DNA from: Favolaschia claudopus | Lineage: Eukaryota > Basidiomycota > Agaricomycetes > Agaricales > Mycenaceae | Direction: 5' to 3' | Assembly: GCA_037176885.1 (NCBI GenBank) | Contig: JAWWNJ010000042.1 | Coordinates: forward strand, 992,001 to 1,056,000 | DNA: 64,000 bases | Shown here: positions 52,849 to 64,000 of the stretch, one piece after another | Layout: each line of letters opens with the position of its first letter | How positions within the stretch are numbered: position 1 is the first letter of the stretch | The notes under the pieces: generated by a model | Database searches by the model: none | What the model was told of the DNA's origin: nothing | What the model saw: the letters and a program-made list of their open reading frames with translations, nothing else | Program-made: the position numbers and the translations under genes

Positions 52849-55520
52849 ATGCCCAAGACGGCAAAGCAGAAGGCTGCGGCCAACCGGGAGGCCGCAAAAC
52901 ACAACAAGCCCATCCCCTACCATGCTCCGGCCCTGCCGACAGACCTCTCCCTCACGGCTGACCCAAATTATCAGCCGGAATCAGCTTCCGAAGATGAGGA
53001 CGACGTCCCGATGGCAGCTGCCGATGTGGGTGTTCTTCCCGTGCTTCTGGCCCCAGACTTAATTTTCCGTGTCAGAGTTTCACCGTGGGACAAGGTTCTA
53101 AGCTCAAACGCAAGAACCCCGACGCAGATTTGCATCCAGCGCAGGAGAATGGGAAAAAATCACGAACTACGGAATGGCGCGAGAAAAAAGGCGAAACAAA
53201 AAAATCCCGAGCAAAGAAAATGCAGAAAGGCATTGGATCCTTTTTCAACGCATGTTTTGAATCGCTTTATCAACATATTGCGGAACTCAATTTTTCTTGC
53301 AGGTTGTTCCGAAGAAAAAAGAGATTCCCCCAGAATTGCGGCATGAATCCGAGGAGCCAGACTCAGACGTCGAGGTAAAACCTAATTATTGAGCTCAGTT
53401 CTTGTCACCAAAATATTGCAGATGGTGGATGTGTTGCCATCTGAAGTTCCCCGAGTTTCGGTGCCATCAGAAGAGCTTCCAGCATTTGTGCAATGTTCAG
53501 TTTCTGTCGATGTTGAGGTCAACCTAATTTTGTCTTTGCATGTTCCGTAGCTGACCACAGAATTGTACTCCAGATGTCAAGCACTGAATTAGAGACAGAC
53601 ATCCCAATTGAGTCTGCCCCCTCGACGTTGAATGACACTGAAGCAGATTTTCCGGCATCATTTGTTCCTGCCACTCTGCCGACTCCGAGTCCTGCGCCAC
53701 AAGTGCCAGTGGTCACAATCTCGACAGATTCAGCCGCGGAAATCAAGGCAAAGCATAGGCGCCTTCGGAAATTAATCAAAAAGAATCGCACTGAACTGTC
53801 CAAAAAGGCAACACTTCTCACCAATGCTGGGGCCGCCGCCGCAATTCTCGATCTCGAAGCACTGTCACAATTCAACGATAAATCTCAGGAACTGTCTTTG
53901 AAACGTCTCAGACTTATCCAGAGTCTCAAGGGAGCAGCACGAATCAGAATTCCACAAATCAAACAGCGGATTCAGTCTCTTCACCCGAATAAAGAAGCAA
54001 GTTTAGCCATTGCTCACCGCTGTGGAAAAGGTGAATATTATGCTCGGCTACTTCGGAGCATGGCCGTCCACCTCCTCGAGCACGGAACCTTGCCCGAAAA
54101 ACAGCAGGGAAAGGGCGCTCATCACGAGTCTTTATTATTAAATCCCGTGGTTCATGAAGCACTTCAAGAATGGGTCAAAGGGACTCTTGATGTTGAGGAA
54201 GGAGGTTTCGAAGGCCGTGTAAGTTTCCCTTCTTTATTTTGGATCTTAATTGATCCCCACGCAGATGCGGCCTGCAAAATTGTGCCGATATGTCAATGAT
54301 TTTTTGCTTCCCAAGCTCAAGATCAACGACACAATCAGCGAGTCAACGGCTGTTCGATGGCTTAAGAAGCTCGGATTTCGACTCGCCCGAGTTCAAAAAG
54401 GTGTTTATGTTGATGGACACGAGCGTCCCGACGTCGTCAAGAGTCGTGAGAAGCTAATTGAATATTTATGGCTGGAAATTTTCCCGTTTGTTTTATTGAG
54501 TCTTTTTGAGCAGTCACTGATCTTCTTGCAGGTTTTGCACGAAATATGAGGGCGAGTCTCTTGAAGAGATCCGTCCGGTGCTCAAGGATGGCGAGAAAGA
54601 GCATTATGTCATTACCCATGACGAGTGCTGTGTGCATGCTAACGACCAGGCGGCCCTTGAATGGATGCGCGAGGGTGAACAGCCTCTTCGGAACAAGAGC
54701 CGTGGACAAATCGTTCATATCTCTGAATTTATTCTTGAGTGCTGTGGTCGTCTTGAATTGAATGATGCTGAAATCGAAGCACAGCTCAAACTTCCCAAAG
54801 AACCACTCCCCCCGACAAAATCTGGCGACTCAGTAACAACTCCAGCCACGGCCCGGGTCAACGAGACAACTGCGACGCAAGAAACGGCAGCAAAGAAGAC
54901 CCGCGGGAAGGGAAAGAAAGCCACAGCGGCGGTGCGATTGATTTTTCTCATGTTTCTTAAACAAGTCTTGTGTGCTAATTGTCACAACAGGATCAGCAGC
55001 TGTCTGAGACCGCCACCGGCTCAAAAAAGGCGAAGAAAACAAAGAAGAAGCCAGCAACAACACAGGGACGGAGTTATGTCGAGAATGAGTGGTCTCCACC
55101 ACCTCCGCCAGCACCACACAAAGCTTATCAAATCCCGAGCTTTGATGCTCGTCGCATAATTTATCCGGGTACATGCCTCAATTGATTGCTCAGGTGTGTT
55201 GGACGCAATATTCAATCTTGAATTGACTTGAATTTCCGAAGGTAAAGGATGCAATCAAGATTTTCAACGTCAAGTTTCCCAACGGTGTTGCCGTTTTTGT
55301 TTTCGATTGTTCTTCGGCACACGAAGCATTTGCCTCTGATGCTCTTCTTGCTCACCAGATGAACCGTGGGCCGGGAGGGAAACAGCCGATCATGCGCGAC
55401 ACTGTAATTGCGGCAACAGGTCAGCCGCAGTCCATGGTCTTCCCCGTTGATTATCAAGGTGTTGATGGTGAGGGTAACTCGCTGGCGGGGCGGCCAAAGG
55501 GGATGGAGCAGGTCCTTCGG
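52849..55520 (+). pseudogene. Tc1/mariner-type DDE transposase, 5' part
   Basis: Start MPKTAKQKAAANREAAKHNK; a Lys-rich N-terminus and low-complexity acidic segment precede a coiled, charged region (RRLRKLIKKNRTELSKKA). Introns near 53027-53078, 53260-53302, 53374-53420, 53518-53573, 54220-54264, 54488-54531, 54933-54990 and 55192-55240 keep the frame. The catalytic core has the first Asp in HYVITHDECCVHANDQAAL and the second in VAVFVFDCSSAHEAF. Near 55165 the frame stops (YPGTCLN) because a short stretch that usually lies before MPQLIAQ is missing, so a small deletion probably preceded the LTR insertion. The frame ends at the LTR (GMEQVLR). Confidence 0.8.
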
Positions 55521-57357
55521 TGAAACGCTGCACTTGAATATATCGATATGAGATGCAAAGTGCGCAATGGACTAATCCACTACAAAACACACAAACAACT
55601 CAACCAACACACACAACACTCCAACACTTATATATGTCTCAACAAGATACACCAAGTGCTTCCTATTGAGTTCGTGGGGTCCAATCCGAAATCCGGATGT
55701 AGTTCAACTTCGTCTACTGGTCTGAACTGATGCAAAACAAGTTCTTTACTGACTATAGTTTAGAGGAAATCCGTCCGCGGACTTTCCAATGAACAAGGTA
55801 TATCGGTTTTTAGGATACAAGACTGGGAGGAACTCCGACAGTCAGGGCGAATTGAATATATTAGACACCAGCCAATTGCTAGAAATGCCTCGTACACACA
55901 CTTCTTACAGTGCCACTGCGACTGTAGACCTGAACTTCCAAGCTCTCAGGTTCGTTTGACACTCCTTTATATAGCACAAGCTCCAAGGCACTAATCGTAT
56001 CCCGTCAGGTTACGTGCAGGCAAGTCTGAACACGATGCGTCCGCGGATAGATCGTCTACTCTCTTCAACTTGGGGAGATACTAGTTCACTCTTAAGCACA
56101 CTTTCACTTCAACTGATTCTGAGTAGTCCGCGGGTTAAGTGGACCAGTCAAACACAACACTGGTAAATGGGGGCGAGCAATGCTCAAACGGGCCAAGTCC
56201 TTGGAAGGTTACTGGGTTGGCTATGCCACGACAAAACTCCACAGTCCAAAGTTTCCGCGGGTGAACGCTTCTAGAAACTTAAGTCTTAATTCACACTTGT
56301 CTGAACTTCAACAAATCGTTCCTAATGAAGACAAAAACTAGCAAGCAGATAACTCCAATTTAAATGCCTCTACGTCCCTGCCTGAGTACACCAACGCCGT
56401 CAATGACCTGCGCGCGATGAACTAGACAAACGACGAGAAATACATGGTTTTTTATACTAATGCCAAGAAAATACATGATGTAAACAAATCTGAGTCAAGA
56501 TACAGAAACAATTGAGTTGGGATTGGGTATACGTAGGTCTAGCAGCCGTCTGCCGCTCTGAATCGTCACGATCCGTCCATGAAAAGTCATCTATTCTGAC
56601 CATCTCACGGTTGAATCACTATCTTGGTCATCCGCGGATGTGTATCACTGTTCCGCTCCGACGTGTCTCCCCGGCATCCATGTAGATCCTCTAAATCATA
56701 TGGTTGCTCCACTCCGTCTAGACCTTTCTAGATCTCTAGTTCTGTTTCCAGACCATCAGATCACCGTCTAAGACATTCCTATGCTTCAGTGTCAAACTAT
56801 CTCATCAGCGGCATACAGGAAAGTGCTTCCGTGATGTACATGCCGAGTCCGCGGAGTATTCTCCGTGACATGATGGATGTCCGTAATCACTGTTCCAGAT
56901 CTGAGGCACCACCCTGCCGTTGATCCAACATCCGGCACCCTTATGTTCAAGGTACATTGGTGCGGCAACTTGTCTGTAAGTCTTCGGCAGGTCCGCGGCG
57001 TCTATGTATCTCATAGACCTTTCGTTTGGATACTCCGCGGGCCTTCCTCCGACGTTCCGTCTTGCTTTACTACAAGTCCAGACTGCACTTCAACTCAGTC
57101 TTCATCTGTTGCTCTCGCAATACCCAAAACCTTGGGTTACTCCGTGTGCCGCGGGCCTCTATGATTATCTCCAGTAACGTTACGACCAGCAGCTCGGAGC
57201 TCACTCTGATCCTCCTTCAAGTCACCATGAACAGGAGTACTGACTTCCTATTGATAGTCGAGTAAAGCCCTTAGTGCCATGCAGCTAATATGGGTATTTG
57301 TGCCACAAGTCACTACAAAAGCTAGATAAATACGCGCAAAATTGACCACGCGTATCA
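55521..57357 (+). mobile_element. Long LTR, copy 2 (solo), inserted in the transposase gene
   Basis: TGAAACGCTGCAC...CGTATCA, 1,837 bp. Flanked by TCGG on both sides (55517-55520 and 57358-57361), a 4 bp target duplication. Removing the LTR and one TCGG restores the transposase frame across the junction. No internal retrotransposon genes accompany it, so it is a solo LTR. Confidence 0.85.
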
Positions 57358-57361
57358 TCGG

Positions 57362-58097
57362 GAGCGGGGTTTGCTTTCGGTTTTGGAAGCCAAGCATGGG
57401 AAGAAAGTTGTTGGCATCTGCAGCATCTGCAAGTTGTCGCAGGCCGCTCGGGAGAAGGCGATGAAAGAGGCTAAGTCACGCGAGGATGAGGTGGATGGTT
57501 CTGGTGTCCCTGACCTCGGGGAGTGGGGAGTCTTGGAGTTCGAAGACTCCGATCTTGAGCGCGACACTGACTGTTGCATGCAGCACATTCTTTCTTTGCA
57601 AAAAGATTTCCGCGAAGAAAAGCCATTGTTACAACTCATCATTGAGAAGGCCGGGCACAAATGTGTCTTCCTCCCTAAATTTCACTGTGAACTCAATCCT
57701 ATTGAGATGGTCTGGGGTCAATTGAAGCGCCGTGAGTTCCAATTCATTGAATACTCGATGCAATCTAATCATTGATTACTTCTGTCAGGTTTTCGGGAGC
57801 TTACAGACGGCACATTTGGTCGGGCTCAGAAGTTGGTCCCAGAATCACTTGATTTGATCTCGACGAGCACAATACGGTGTTATTTCCGTCACTGCTATCG
57901 CTACATGGATGCATACCGGCGAGTTTTTTATTCTATTTGTGACCGGATGGGTTGTTAAACTGATTTATAGGCAAGGTCTCAACCTCCGGCAGGCTGCTTA
58001 TGCTGTCAAGAAGTATAAATCACACAGGAGGATCCCCGCAGACGCTCTGAAGGACGCCAACATCGTTGCTCGAGCTACAAAGTCGTCGGAACCCTAG
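57362..58097 (+). pseudogene. Tc1/mariner-type DDE transposase, 3' part
   Basis: Continues in frame with the 5' part: RGLLSVLEAKHGKKVVGICS, then the catalytic Glu in VFLPKFHCELNPIEMVWGQL, the hallmark third acidic residue of this superfamily. An intron at about 57733-57788 joins KRR to FRELTDGTFGRAQKLVPESL. A second intron (about 57922-57970) starts with GC instead of GT (GCGAGT...TATAG). The end is KDANIVARATKSSEP. The gene as a whole would encode about 1,000 residues. Confidence 0.8.
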
Positions 58098-58336
58098 AAA
58101 TACTGTCCATATCGGGAAATGATGGCATCATTAGGGTTTGTTCCACTTTTTCGAACGCCCAAAAAGAAAAACTTCACCGATTCACTTGTAAAGCACAAGG
58201 TAGTTAGTCTAGCATCCAAACAATAGATTCAACGTGTTTCTACAGTGATTGACTGTCCACAAAAAATGTAGTTACAACTTTAATGTTTTCGTCTGATGCC
58301 CGCCAAATCCGGAACCGTGACGTGATGCTCGGCACT

Positions 58337-58448
58337 GTATATTGTTGCAGTGTCGTGTGTGTTGGTTGAGGTGTTTTGTGTTTTGTAGTGGATTAGTCCA
58401 TTGCGCACTTTGCACGTCTTTATCGATATACTCAAGTGCAGCGTTTCA
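58337..58448 (-). mobile_element. LTR family 5'-end fragment, inverted
   Basis: On the minus strand starts TGAAACGCTGCACTTGAGTA and continues into GTGCGCAATGGACTAATCCA. Only about 110 bp of the LTR remain. Confidence 0.8.
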
Positions 58449-58451
58449 ACG

Positions 58452-58612
58452 GTATCCACATCCAGCGCAGACTCCTCTGCCTGCGCTCTCTCCCGCCGTT
58501 TCCGGATTCGTGCTAAGTCCGTTGCACGCTGCTTCTTCTCCTCAGCTTCCCTCTCCTTCTGCTCCATCAAACACTCCCGCCGCTCTGTTCCATCCTCCTT
58601 GGCTTTCTTGAT
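58452..58612 (-). pseudogene. Charged coiled-coil coding fragment
   Basis: Reads KKAKEDGTERRECLMEQKER then EAEEKKQRATDLARIRKRRE on the minus strand, sandwiched between two LTR-family 5' ends. Its strongly helical charged composition implies a coding origin; the source gene is unknown. Confidence 0.45.
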
Positions 58613-58783
58613 ATTGGATTGGACCCCACGAACTCATCAGGAAGCGCTTAAGTGTATCTTGTTGAGTATATATACTGTTGGAGTGTTGTGTGTGTGTGTT
58701 GGTTGAGGTGTATTGTATTTTGCAGTAGAGTATCTGCATCAGACTCTGCGCTTCATATTGATATATTCAAGTGCAGCGTTTCA
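58613..58783 (-). mobile_element. LTR family 5'-end fragment 2, inverted
   Basis: Minus-strand TGAAACGCTGCACTTGAATA, then ACACCTCAACCAACACACAC, AACAAGATACACTTAAGCGC and TCGTGGGGTCCAATCCAATA, matching the first 180 bp of the LTR. The base pattern just outside its start is TCGG, the same four bases duplicated at copy 2. Confidence 0.8.
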
Positions 58784-58796
58784 CCGATATGCTATT

Positions 58797-59297
58797 TCTG
58801 CGGAGCTGGATTTCAAAGCTTATCGAAAACCAGATATCAACGCACCATTCCCGCACCGTGTCACTTTGAAACTGAGCTCGGATAAGATTCAATTTCGTTT
58901 GCCTAATTCGGAACGAATATACAGAGGGACGCACCATCAACTCCCACTCATTCCCGCATTTGCATTCACATCCCACAACGCACAAGGATGTTCGCTTGAC
59001 GTGTGTTGCATTGACCTGGCAAGTTGCATGAGTATTCAGAGTGCCTATGTAATGCTCTCGAGGGTGCGTAAGCTTGAAGGACTGTGTATTCTCCGTCTGT
59101 TTTCAGTGGATAAAATCTGTAATCACATCTCAGAGGAACTGAGAGCAGAGCTGCGGTGTACTGAGTTGAAGGCAGAGAAGACCAGAGTATATTCCCGTGA
59201 GAAGCTGAGCTGGTTCTACAGCTTGATACCAGAAGGGAATGTGAGAGGATTAACGAACGAGCAGCTTCAGAAAGCCTCCATATCTCTCAGCCAGTAG
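58797..59297 (+). pseudogene. Helitron helicase C-terminal fragment
   Basis: Frame reads FKAYRKPDINAPFPHRVTLK, then LPLIPAFAFTSHNAQGCSLD (motif V-like, compare FAMTAYKSQGKTL in the complete copy) and SAYVMLSRVRKLEGLCIL (motif VI, compare YVMLSRVTSLQGLLI). It begins at the LTR fragment, so everything upstream is missing. It diverges clearly from the 12-18 kb helicase, so it derives from another Helitron lineage. Confidence 0.8.
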
Positions 59298-60275
59298 ATG
59301 CAGAACAAAGATTTGGAAGAGTGTAACCTGGTTTATTGGCAAGTCACAGAGCTACAGAGGAGACTACTACAAGGATCCTGTTTATGAATCAGATGCATCA
59401 ACGAATTCACAACGCACCATGAAAAGCTTGAAACTGAATCTGCCTTATTCATGGATTCATCTCATTTTCAGCCTCCCCCATCCATCTCAACGCGCCAGGA
59501 GCTGTCCAACAGAAGCATATGTACAGCGAATGCTTGCCCTAGGTGTATCCTAGGGACGCCAGATCGTGTTCATCACAGGTGTCGGGTGGCTCAAACGCCG
59601 GTGGAACCAATAAAGACGCCAGCCGAGGTGCAGGGTGAACTTTGAACGTTGAATGCCGAACGGTCGCAGAGCAGGCGGTGCCGGATGCGCGACACTGAGT
59701 GGACGTGTGGAGACGGTGGTAGCCAGAAAGGTGACGCAATCAGTCACATCTCATGAGTCTCAGGATCTGCCGGGTCAGCGCCAAGTTTGCTTGAGGCATT
59801 GTGGCCCTATAGTAGATGCAGGTGAACCAGGCATAAGTCATCTTAACCAACCTAAAGGTTAAGCTTCCGCCTCAAAGAGGCCATCTCCCAGGTCATTAGG
59901 TGTTGGCAAGATTTCAACATCAGGATCAAGATATGATTGGATCATATGTCACTGTCACGGTCACGTGCACATCACGTTACACGGCTTTGAGCTTACTGTG
60001 TCTCTGTGTGGTGAAGCAACATGAAACTGACCGTGACATTTCCGTTGCAATTTTCAAAGGCAACAGCCAGCATTGTAACAGTGACCGTTGCTTCAAAGTG
60101 CAACGTTGATTGAATTTAGGCTGAGGGTGGGACAGTTCCGAACAATGAAAGTTCAAGCGGCATTGTACGCTCTAGCGGCTGATATGATGGCAAGTGCCCA
60201 TCTGTAAATTGTGTTTATTTATACTCGAGCTTATACAATTTTTTTAAACTTTCCTCTTGCTTTTCTCTACTCCCT
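59298..60275. other. Spacer without gene
   Basis: Short frames only. A CCTAGGTGTATCCTAGG inverted word lies at about 59537. A run of CAC/GTCAC words near 59950-59990. TTATACTCGAG and TTTATTTATA near 60215 precede the next ORF. Confidence 0.4.
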
Positions 60276-60740
60276 ATGGCTCAGAACGAACAACCGAAAG
60301 GTCCTCCTCAAGAGCTGATCTCCCGCATAACTCACCTGCGGAATCTAATGAAGCATCTTCCACAATTGCTGCCTGAAAATCCCCCGCATTTGCTGTACAA
60401 TTTTGCCTTTGACAAAGATAAACTTGAAGCGGGTGGCTACTTCTCAGCTGCTGGATACGTCCTCGAAATATCCTTCAAGACTTCATTGCTAGCTATCCAA
60501 GGCCGCCCGCTTCTTTTTACAGAGCGAGGAGAGCGGCATGAGGAGCTAACGAAGTTCTTGAAGAAAGCTGTCAAGGAAATGAAGCCCGGAGAGCGAGACT
60601 ATTTCAAAAGTGCTTGGATTGAGCGGCTGATAACTGCGGCTATGGCATCCAGCGCCAAAATCCCTCCGAGATGTTGGAATGTGGGTTTTGCCTCTGACAT
60701 CTCTCACTCTCATGAGTGTCACCACTTTGATCCTTCATGA
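60276..60740 (+). CDS. Transposon-associated ORF, unknown
   Basis: MAQNEQPKGPPQELISRITH opens a 154-codon frame, possibly shorter if an intron begins at GTGGGT (about 60680, after RCWN). The composition is that of a folded helical protein (HEELTKFLKKAVKEMKPGER). Repeats follow immediately. It may be the first exon of the coding piece at 61180-61400. Not recognised. Confidence 0.4.
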   Translation: MAQNEQPKGPPQELISRITHLRNLMKHLPQLLPENPPHLLYNFAFDKDKLEAGGYFSAAGYVLEISFKTSLLAIQGRPLLFTERGERHEELTKFLKKAVKEMKPGERDYFKSAWIERLITAAMASSAKIPPRCWNVGFASDISHSHECHHFDPS

Positions 60741-61060
60741 TCCTATCATTGATATCTGATCCTACTGATCCTATGCACTCCTCTGATCCTTTATGACCCT
60801 ATCATTGATACCTGATCCTACTGATCCTATGTCCATTGTTCTCTTTATGGTAATCCCCTTGTTCCCAATTAGGTAGTTCCTTTGTGCCCAATTAGGTCTT
60901 CCCTTTATCTACCATATGTAGCATTCCCTTTGTTCCTGTACCTATATATACAGCCTAGCTAGTGCCTTGAGTCCTCAGTTCTCACTGTTGACTTCAGGCA
61001 AGTATTTACTTCACATTGCAATCTACTAGAGTTCTCACTGTTGACTTCAGACCTCTGTGC
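60737..61060 (+). repeat. Two short tandem duplications and a TATA box
   Basis: A roughly 40 bp unit (CCTATCATTGATA(T/C)CTGATC and on) occurs at about 60737-60775 and 60792-60830. AGTTCTCACTGTTGACTTCAG is repeated at about 60978 and 61032. CTATATATAC lies at about 60943. Together this looks like the promoter/R region of a worn LTR. Confidence 0.6.
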
Positions 61061-61411
61061 TTGCCTGTTCAACACGAGAACCTTGACAAAGTGCAAAGAA
61101 CTAACTGATAGTGACACCAACATCAATTTGCATCCTACGAAGTGGCCTACCACCGATGTCACCATAGCCTCAGCATCATCCAACCCTTCTCAATACCAGT
61201 CACCCTCACCAACAGCACCAACCCTTCCTTCCTTCTCAACAGCGGATTCACAGGCAAGACAGCAGGTTGGGAATCCAAAGCAGCTAGGTCTTGCAGGCTT
61301 TGGCTGGAAGAAAGCATCGGAAGGAGAGGTCCAGGAGTACTGGAAGATGTGGCAATCCACTGAGTTCAACAGAGAGACTCAAAACATCGACGCAGTTGAA
61401 TTGTGCAGTGC
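61041..61411 (+). pseudogene. Transposon ORF fragment cut by an LTR relative
   Basis: The open frame contains SNPSQYQSPSPTAPTLPSFS and KQLGLAGFGWKKASEGEVQE, then YWKMWQSTEFNRETQ, a helical segment like the N-terminal part of transposase-type proteins. From about 61412 the frame runs into sequence homologous to the LTR family and so is chimeric. Confidence 0.5.
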
Positions 61412-63150
61412 GATCAACGTCCGCGGAGCCATGGTATTTAAAACGGGTGGATACAAGATGAAAGAGGTATTCCGTCAGGGCGAATATGAATATAGTAGGA
61501 CAGACGGCCAATTGCCAGAGGTATCCTATACACGCACTTCTTACAGTCTCTTTACCGTAGACCTAGACTTCCTATTTCTAGGCACCTTTTACACTCCTTT
61601 ATATAGCACAAGCCTCCAAGGCACTAATCGTATCCCGTCAGGTTATGTGCAAGCGATCTTTAACACAATGTGTCCGCGGATAGATCGTCTACTCTCTTCA
61701 ACTTGGGGAGATACTATCTCACTCTAAAGCACACTTCTGCTTCACACCGAACTTGACAGTCCGCGGGTTAAGGGACCAATCTAACGCAACACTGGTACGA
61801 ATGGGGGCGAGCAATGCTCAAGCAGGCCAAGTCCGTGGAAGGTTAACTGGGTTGGCTATGACACGACAAAGTCACTCTAATGCAAAGCTCCATGGGTGAG
61901 CACTTTGAAATGCACTTGTGCACTCAAACTTTAACAAGACACAAGGACACTTCATTTTAAAGACAAGTGATTACTGAAGTAATTAAACCCCTTCACTGCT
62001 GCCTGAGCACCACTGCAGCGTTGCTCTCGATGGGTCTACATGGTCTGCTGGCGAGCAGGTACAAAACTGGCTCCTTATATACCTTTTTACAAGTACAAAA
62101 CATCTGATAATCAAAACAGATAGAATAATCGAAATTGTCCAATGCCGGGTGGATTCCTCATGATCCCTAACCATCAGGCCATCAAAACGACGTCAGACGG
62201 CACCTTTCCTATGGCAATGAGGTGGCCTACATGCCGGGGGAAGCCGCTGACTCAAAACATCTGACCAAAAGTCCAGACAGATGATCCAGTCAATTCTAGA
62301 CCGGATCCAGCCCATGGACCTTGATCCCAACACATCTAGACCTCATCAGATCATTGAGACGACACTGAAGTGTCCCTAATGAACTGCCAACTCAAAATAT
62401 AGTTCCGCGGGAGACTGTCAAAGTGCCAACCATAATTAAAGTTGAACACTGGCAGTCTGCACCCCAATCGAACTTGAACTATAAATCACTGTAGATACCT
62501 CTGCACCTCAGAACTCGTCTGTAGGTCACCAAAGGGTCTACCCACACTCTAGCCACTTGATATCCATCAAGCAAGGCCCCGCGGACCTTCAACTCCAGCC
62601 AAACTTGAACATCGGTTGTCGTTCGAATACAAACAATTCAATAAGTCCAGAATGACTTCAACCAAAATTCTGAGAATGCGTCCAGCTATGCCTAAAGGTC
62701 CCTCGGACCTTCTTACACACTCTATACCCTCAGCCGAGTCCCCGCGGACCAGCCATCAAGGATCGGATTGCTATCTCTGACTCGAATCTGATACTCCAGG
62801 CAAGCGGAATCATATCTCCAGTTCTAAAGCTAATGCCATTGCAATGCAAGTCCGCAGGGGTGCTCCATAGTCTATTTGACACAGCTACCCTCCCGCGGAC
62901 CTGCTTACGTAACAGTCTAGCGCTCAACCAAGTTGAACCAAGTCATCTCGGACTCAATCTATGCAGCCGTTGGTTCCCTTGTGAGGATCCTTCAGCTAAT
63001 GAATGCGACGGGCTTTGGGCTGTATAGCACTGGACAGAGGTACTGACCGCCTATTGCAAGTCGAGTAGAGCTATAGTCATAGCGGGTGATTGGGTGTTTA
63101 GGGCCGCATCTGACTTATAATAGCTAGATTTAACGCGCTGATAGACCCAG
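61412..63150 (+). mobile_element. Diverged member of the long LTR family
   Basis: Colinear with LTR copies 1 and 2: GTCAGGGCGAAT, CCTTTATATAGCACAAGC, CTAATCGTATCCCGTCAGGT, GATCGTCTACTCTCTTCAAC, GGGGGCGAGCAATGCTCAAG, many CCGCGG, and at the end GTACTGACCGCCTATTG, GTCGAGTA(G/A)AGCT and GCTAGAT(T/A)(T/A)A(A/T)(A)CGCG. Similarity is clear in the first 500 bp and last 120 bp and faint between. Confidence 0.65.
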
Positions 63151-63454
63151 TATTGGGCCAGGGCTGAATTTATTCATTTTCGGTCCAAGGGCTATTGTAT
63201 TAAAAGAGTAATACATTAAATATCAAGGGAATACACTCGTATGAGGACTGGTGTTTGCCTGAGCAGCCAGTTAAAGGATTATACACTAGTGGGAGGTCTG
63301 GCACTGTCTATGACTGCGCTGGTATAGCGTGGAAGTTATAATATTCCAGAACAGACCTATCACGAAAGGTCTCTAACCATCCAGAACAGGATTGGGAGTC
63401 GCCCTGTGTTCCGACCAAAGGCAGAATGAGTGGGATATTACTTGGGACTTATAA

Positions 63455-64000
63455 AAACCTGCCGAAAGGCCAGAAGGAGTGTTTCCTGCCGGAAGAAGGG
63501 CAGCAAAACCGCTGTCAGAGGCGTCAGTAGCACAAATCCTCAAAGTCTCAAAAGATCTTCCTGAAGAAGACTATGAGAATCTGCTGCAATATCTACAAGC
63601 TAAAGGACAACCGTGGAGATCATGCTTTGATCTTCCGCATCCAAATGGTGCCCTCGTATTGCCCCCAGTTGTATTGTATTCAAGACACTTCAAAATTGGA
63701 GATTGGACATTCAGCCGGTTCAAGTCTAGAAAAAAGAACAGTCGCATACAATACAAAGATCCGCAAGATATCACAACGTTCTGCACTGGCCATATCCGGG
63801 AAATTTGGCAGATTCCTCTACACAATCATCTGCAGACATTTTTCCTGGTTGAAAGACACAAACCGTTGCCCTTTGGCGCAATTGTAAAAACACCATATTA
63901 CTCCTTGCCACTGTTCAAGACATCGGTGGTGGCAGCAGAAGCGTCAAATCAGTTTGATATCATTGAACCTCACCACATTCTCACCCACCTCACCTCATAT
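63455..64000 (+). CDS. Transposon ORF, partial, runs off the right edge
   Basis: Open for 182 codons from the last stop to the window end. Blocks: SEASVAQILKVSKDLPEEDY, GALVLPPVVLYSRHFKIGDW, DITTFCTGHIREIWQIPLHN, HLQTFFLVERHKPLPFGAIV, and IIEPHHILTHLTSY. From memory this matches the C-terminal region of large ORFs carried by CACTA/KDZ-like DNA transposons in basidiomycetes; I am not sure which. The N-terminal part must lie in an upstream exon or be lost. Confidence 0.5.

Noticed and set aside
49475..57357. LTR copies 1 and 2 as the two ends of one retrotransposon
   Set aside because: Copy 2 has its own TCGG duplication on both sides, and the DNA between the copies is an inverted fragment plus the 5' half of a DDE transposase gene, not gag/pol.

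Overview
This is a nuclear segment of a filamentous basidiomycete, most likely an Agaricomycete. Coding regions are cut by many 45-65 bp GT-AG introns. The recognisable families (pectin lyase PL1, F-box, T5orf172/GIY-YIG, Spt5-like KOW, fungal Helitron, Tc1/mariner-type DDE transposase, long LTRs) fit that group. No bacterial or organellar gene order is present. All exon models were built by hand from splice signals and frame continuity, so exon edges are estimates.

Layout. 1-1.4 kb: no gene, one diverged duplication. 1.8-9.4 kb: GC-rich block with an acidic Ser/Pro-rich membrane-type protein (minus), a pectin lyase pseudogene (plus), a gene of five or more exons of 23-45 nt (plus), and an unassigned multi-exon gene (minus). 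Single-base frame breaks recur in this block. 9.8-17.8 kb: an almost complete Helitron Rep/helicase gene, one intron-spliced frame interrupted by a single in-frame TGA.

18.3-45 kb: a dense, nearly co-oriented gene set with small introns and short intergenic spaces. Many of these spaces carry a TATA-like box and TGACTC(G/A) motifs, which also occur upstream of the Helitron gene. In order: an unknown protein (A), a SET-domain protein (B), an Spt5-like NGN/KOW protein (C) and a shorter paralogue (D), a RING protein with a PCNA-box-like motif (E), an unknown (F), an F-box-like protein (G), ribonucleotide reductase small subunit (H), two nucleotidyltransferase-like paralogues (I, J), three tandem paralogues of an unrecognised family (K, L, M), a W/G-rich mini-gene lacking an ATG, an F-box protein (N) and, on the minus strand, a T5orf172 protein (O). 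The families touch DNA precursor supply, PCNA/ubiquitin, histone methylation and transcription elongation. One reading is cargo assembled next to a Helitron. Another is an ordinary host region of tandem duplicates. The sequence alone does not decide.

45-64 kb: gene-poor repeat territory. It holds two MITE-like elements with TA flanks, a tandem array of about 0.7 kb units carrying tRNA-like folds with Pol III box B sequences, a long LTR family (two 1,837 bp copies, inverted fragments, one diverged copy), a Tc1/mariner-type transposase gene split by one of those LTRs with a 4 bp target duplication, a truncated Helitron helicase, and pieces of other transposon ORFs, the last running off the right edge.
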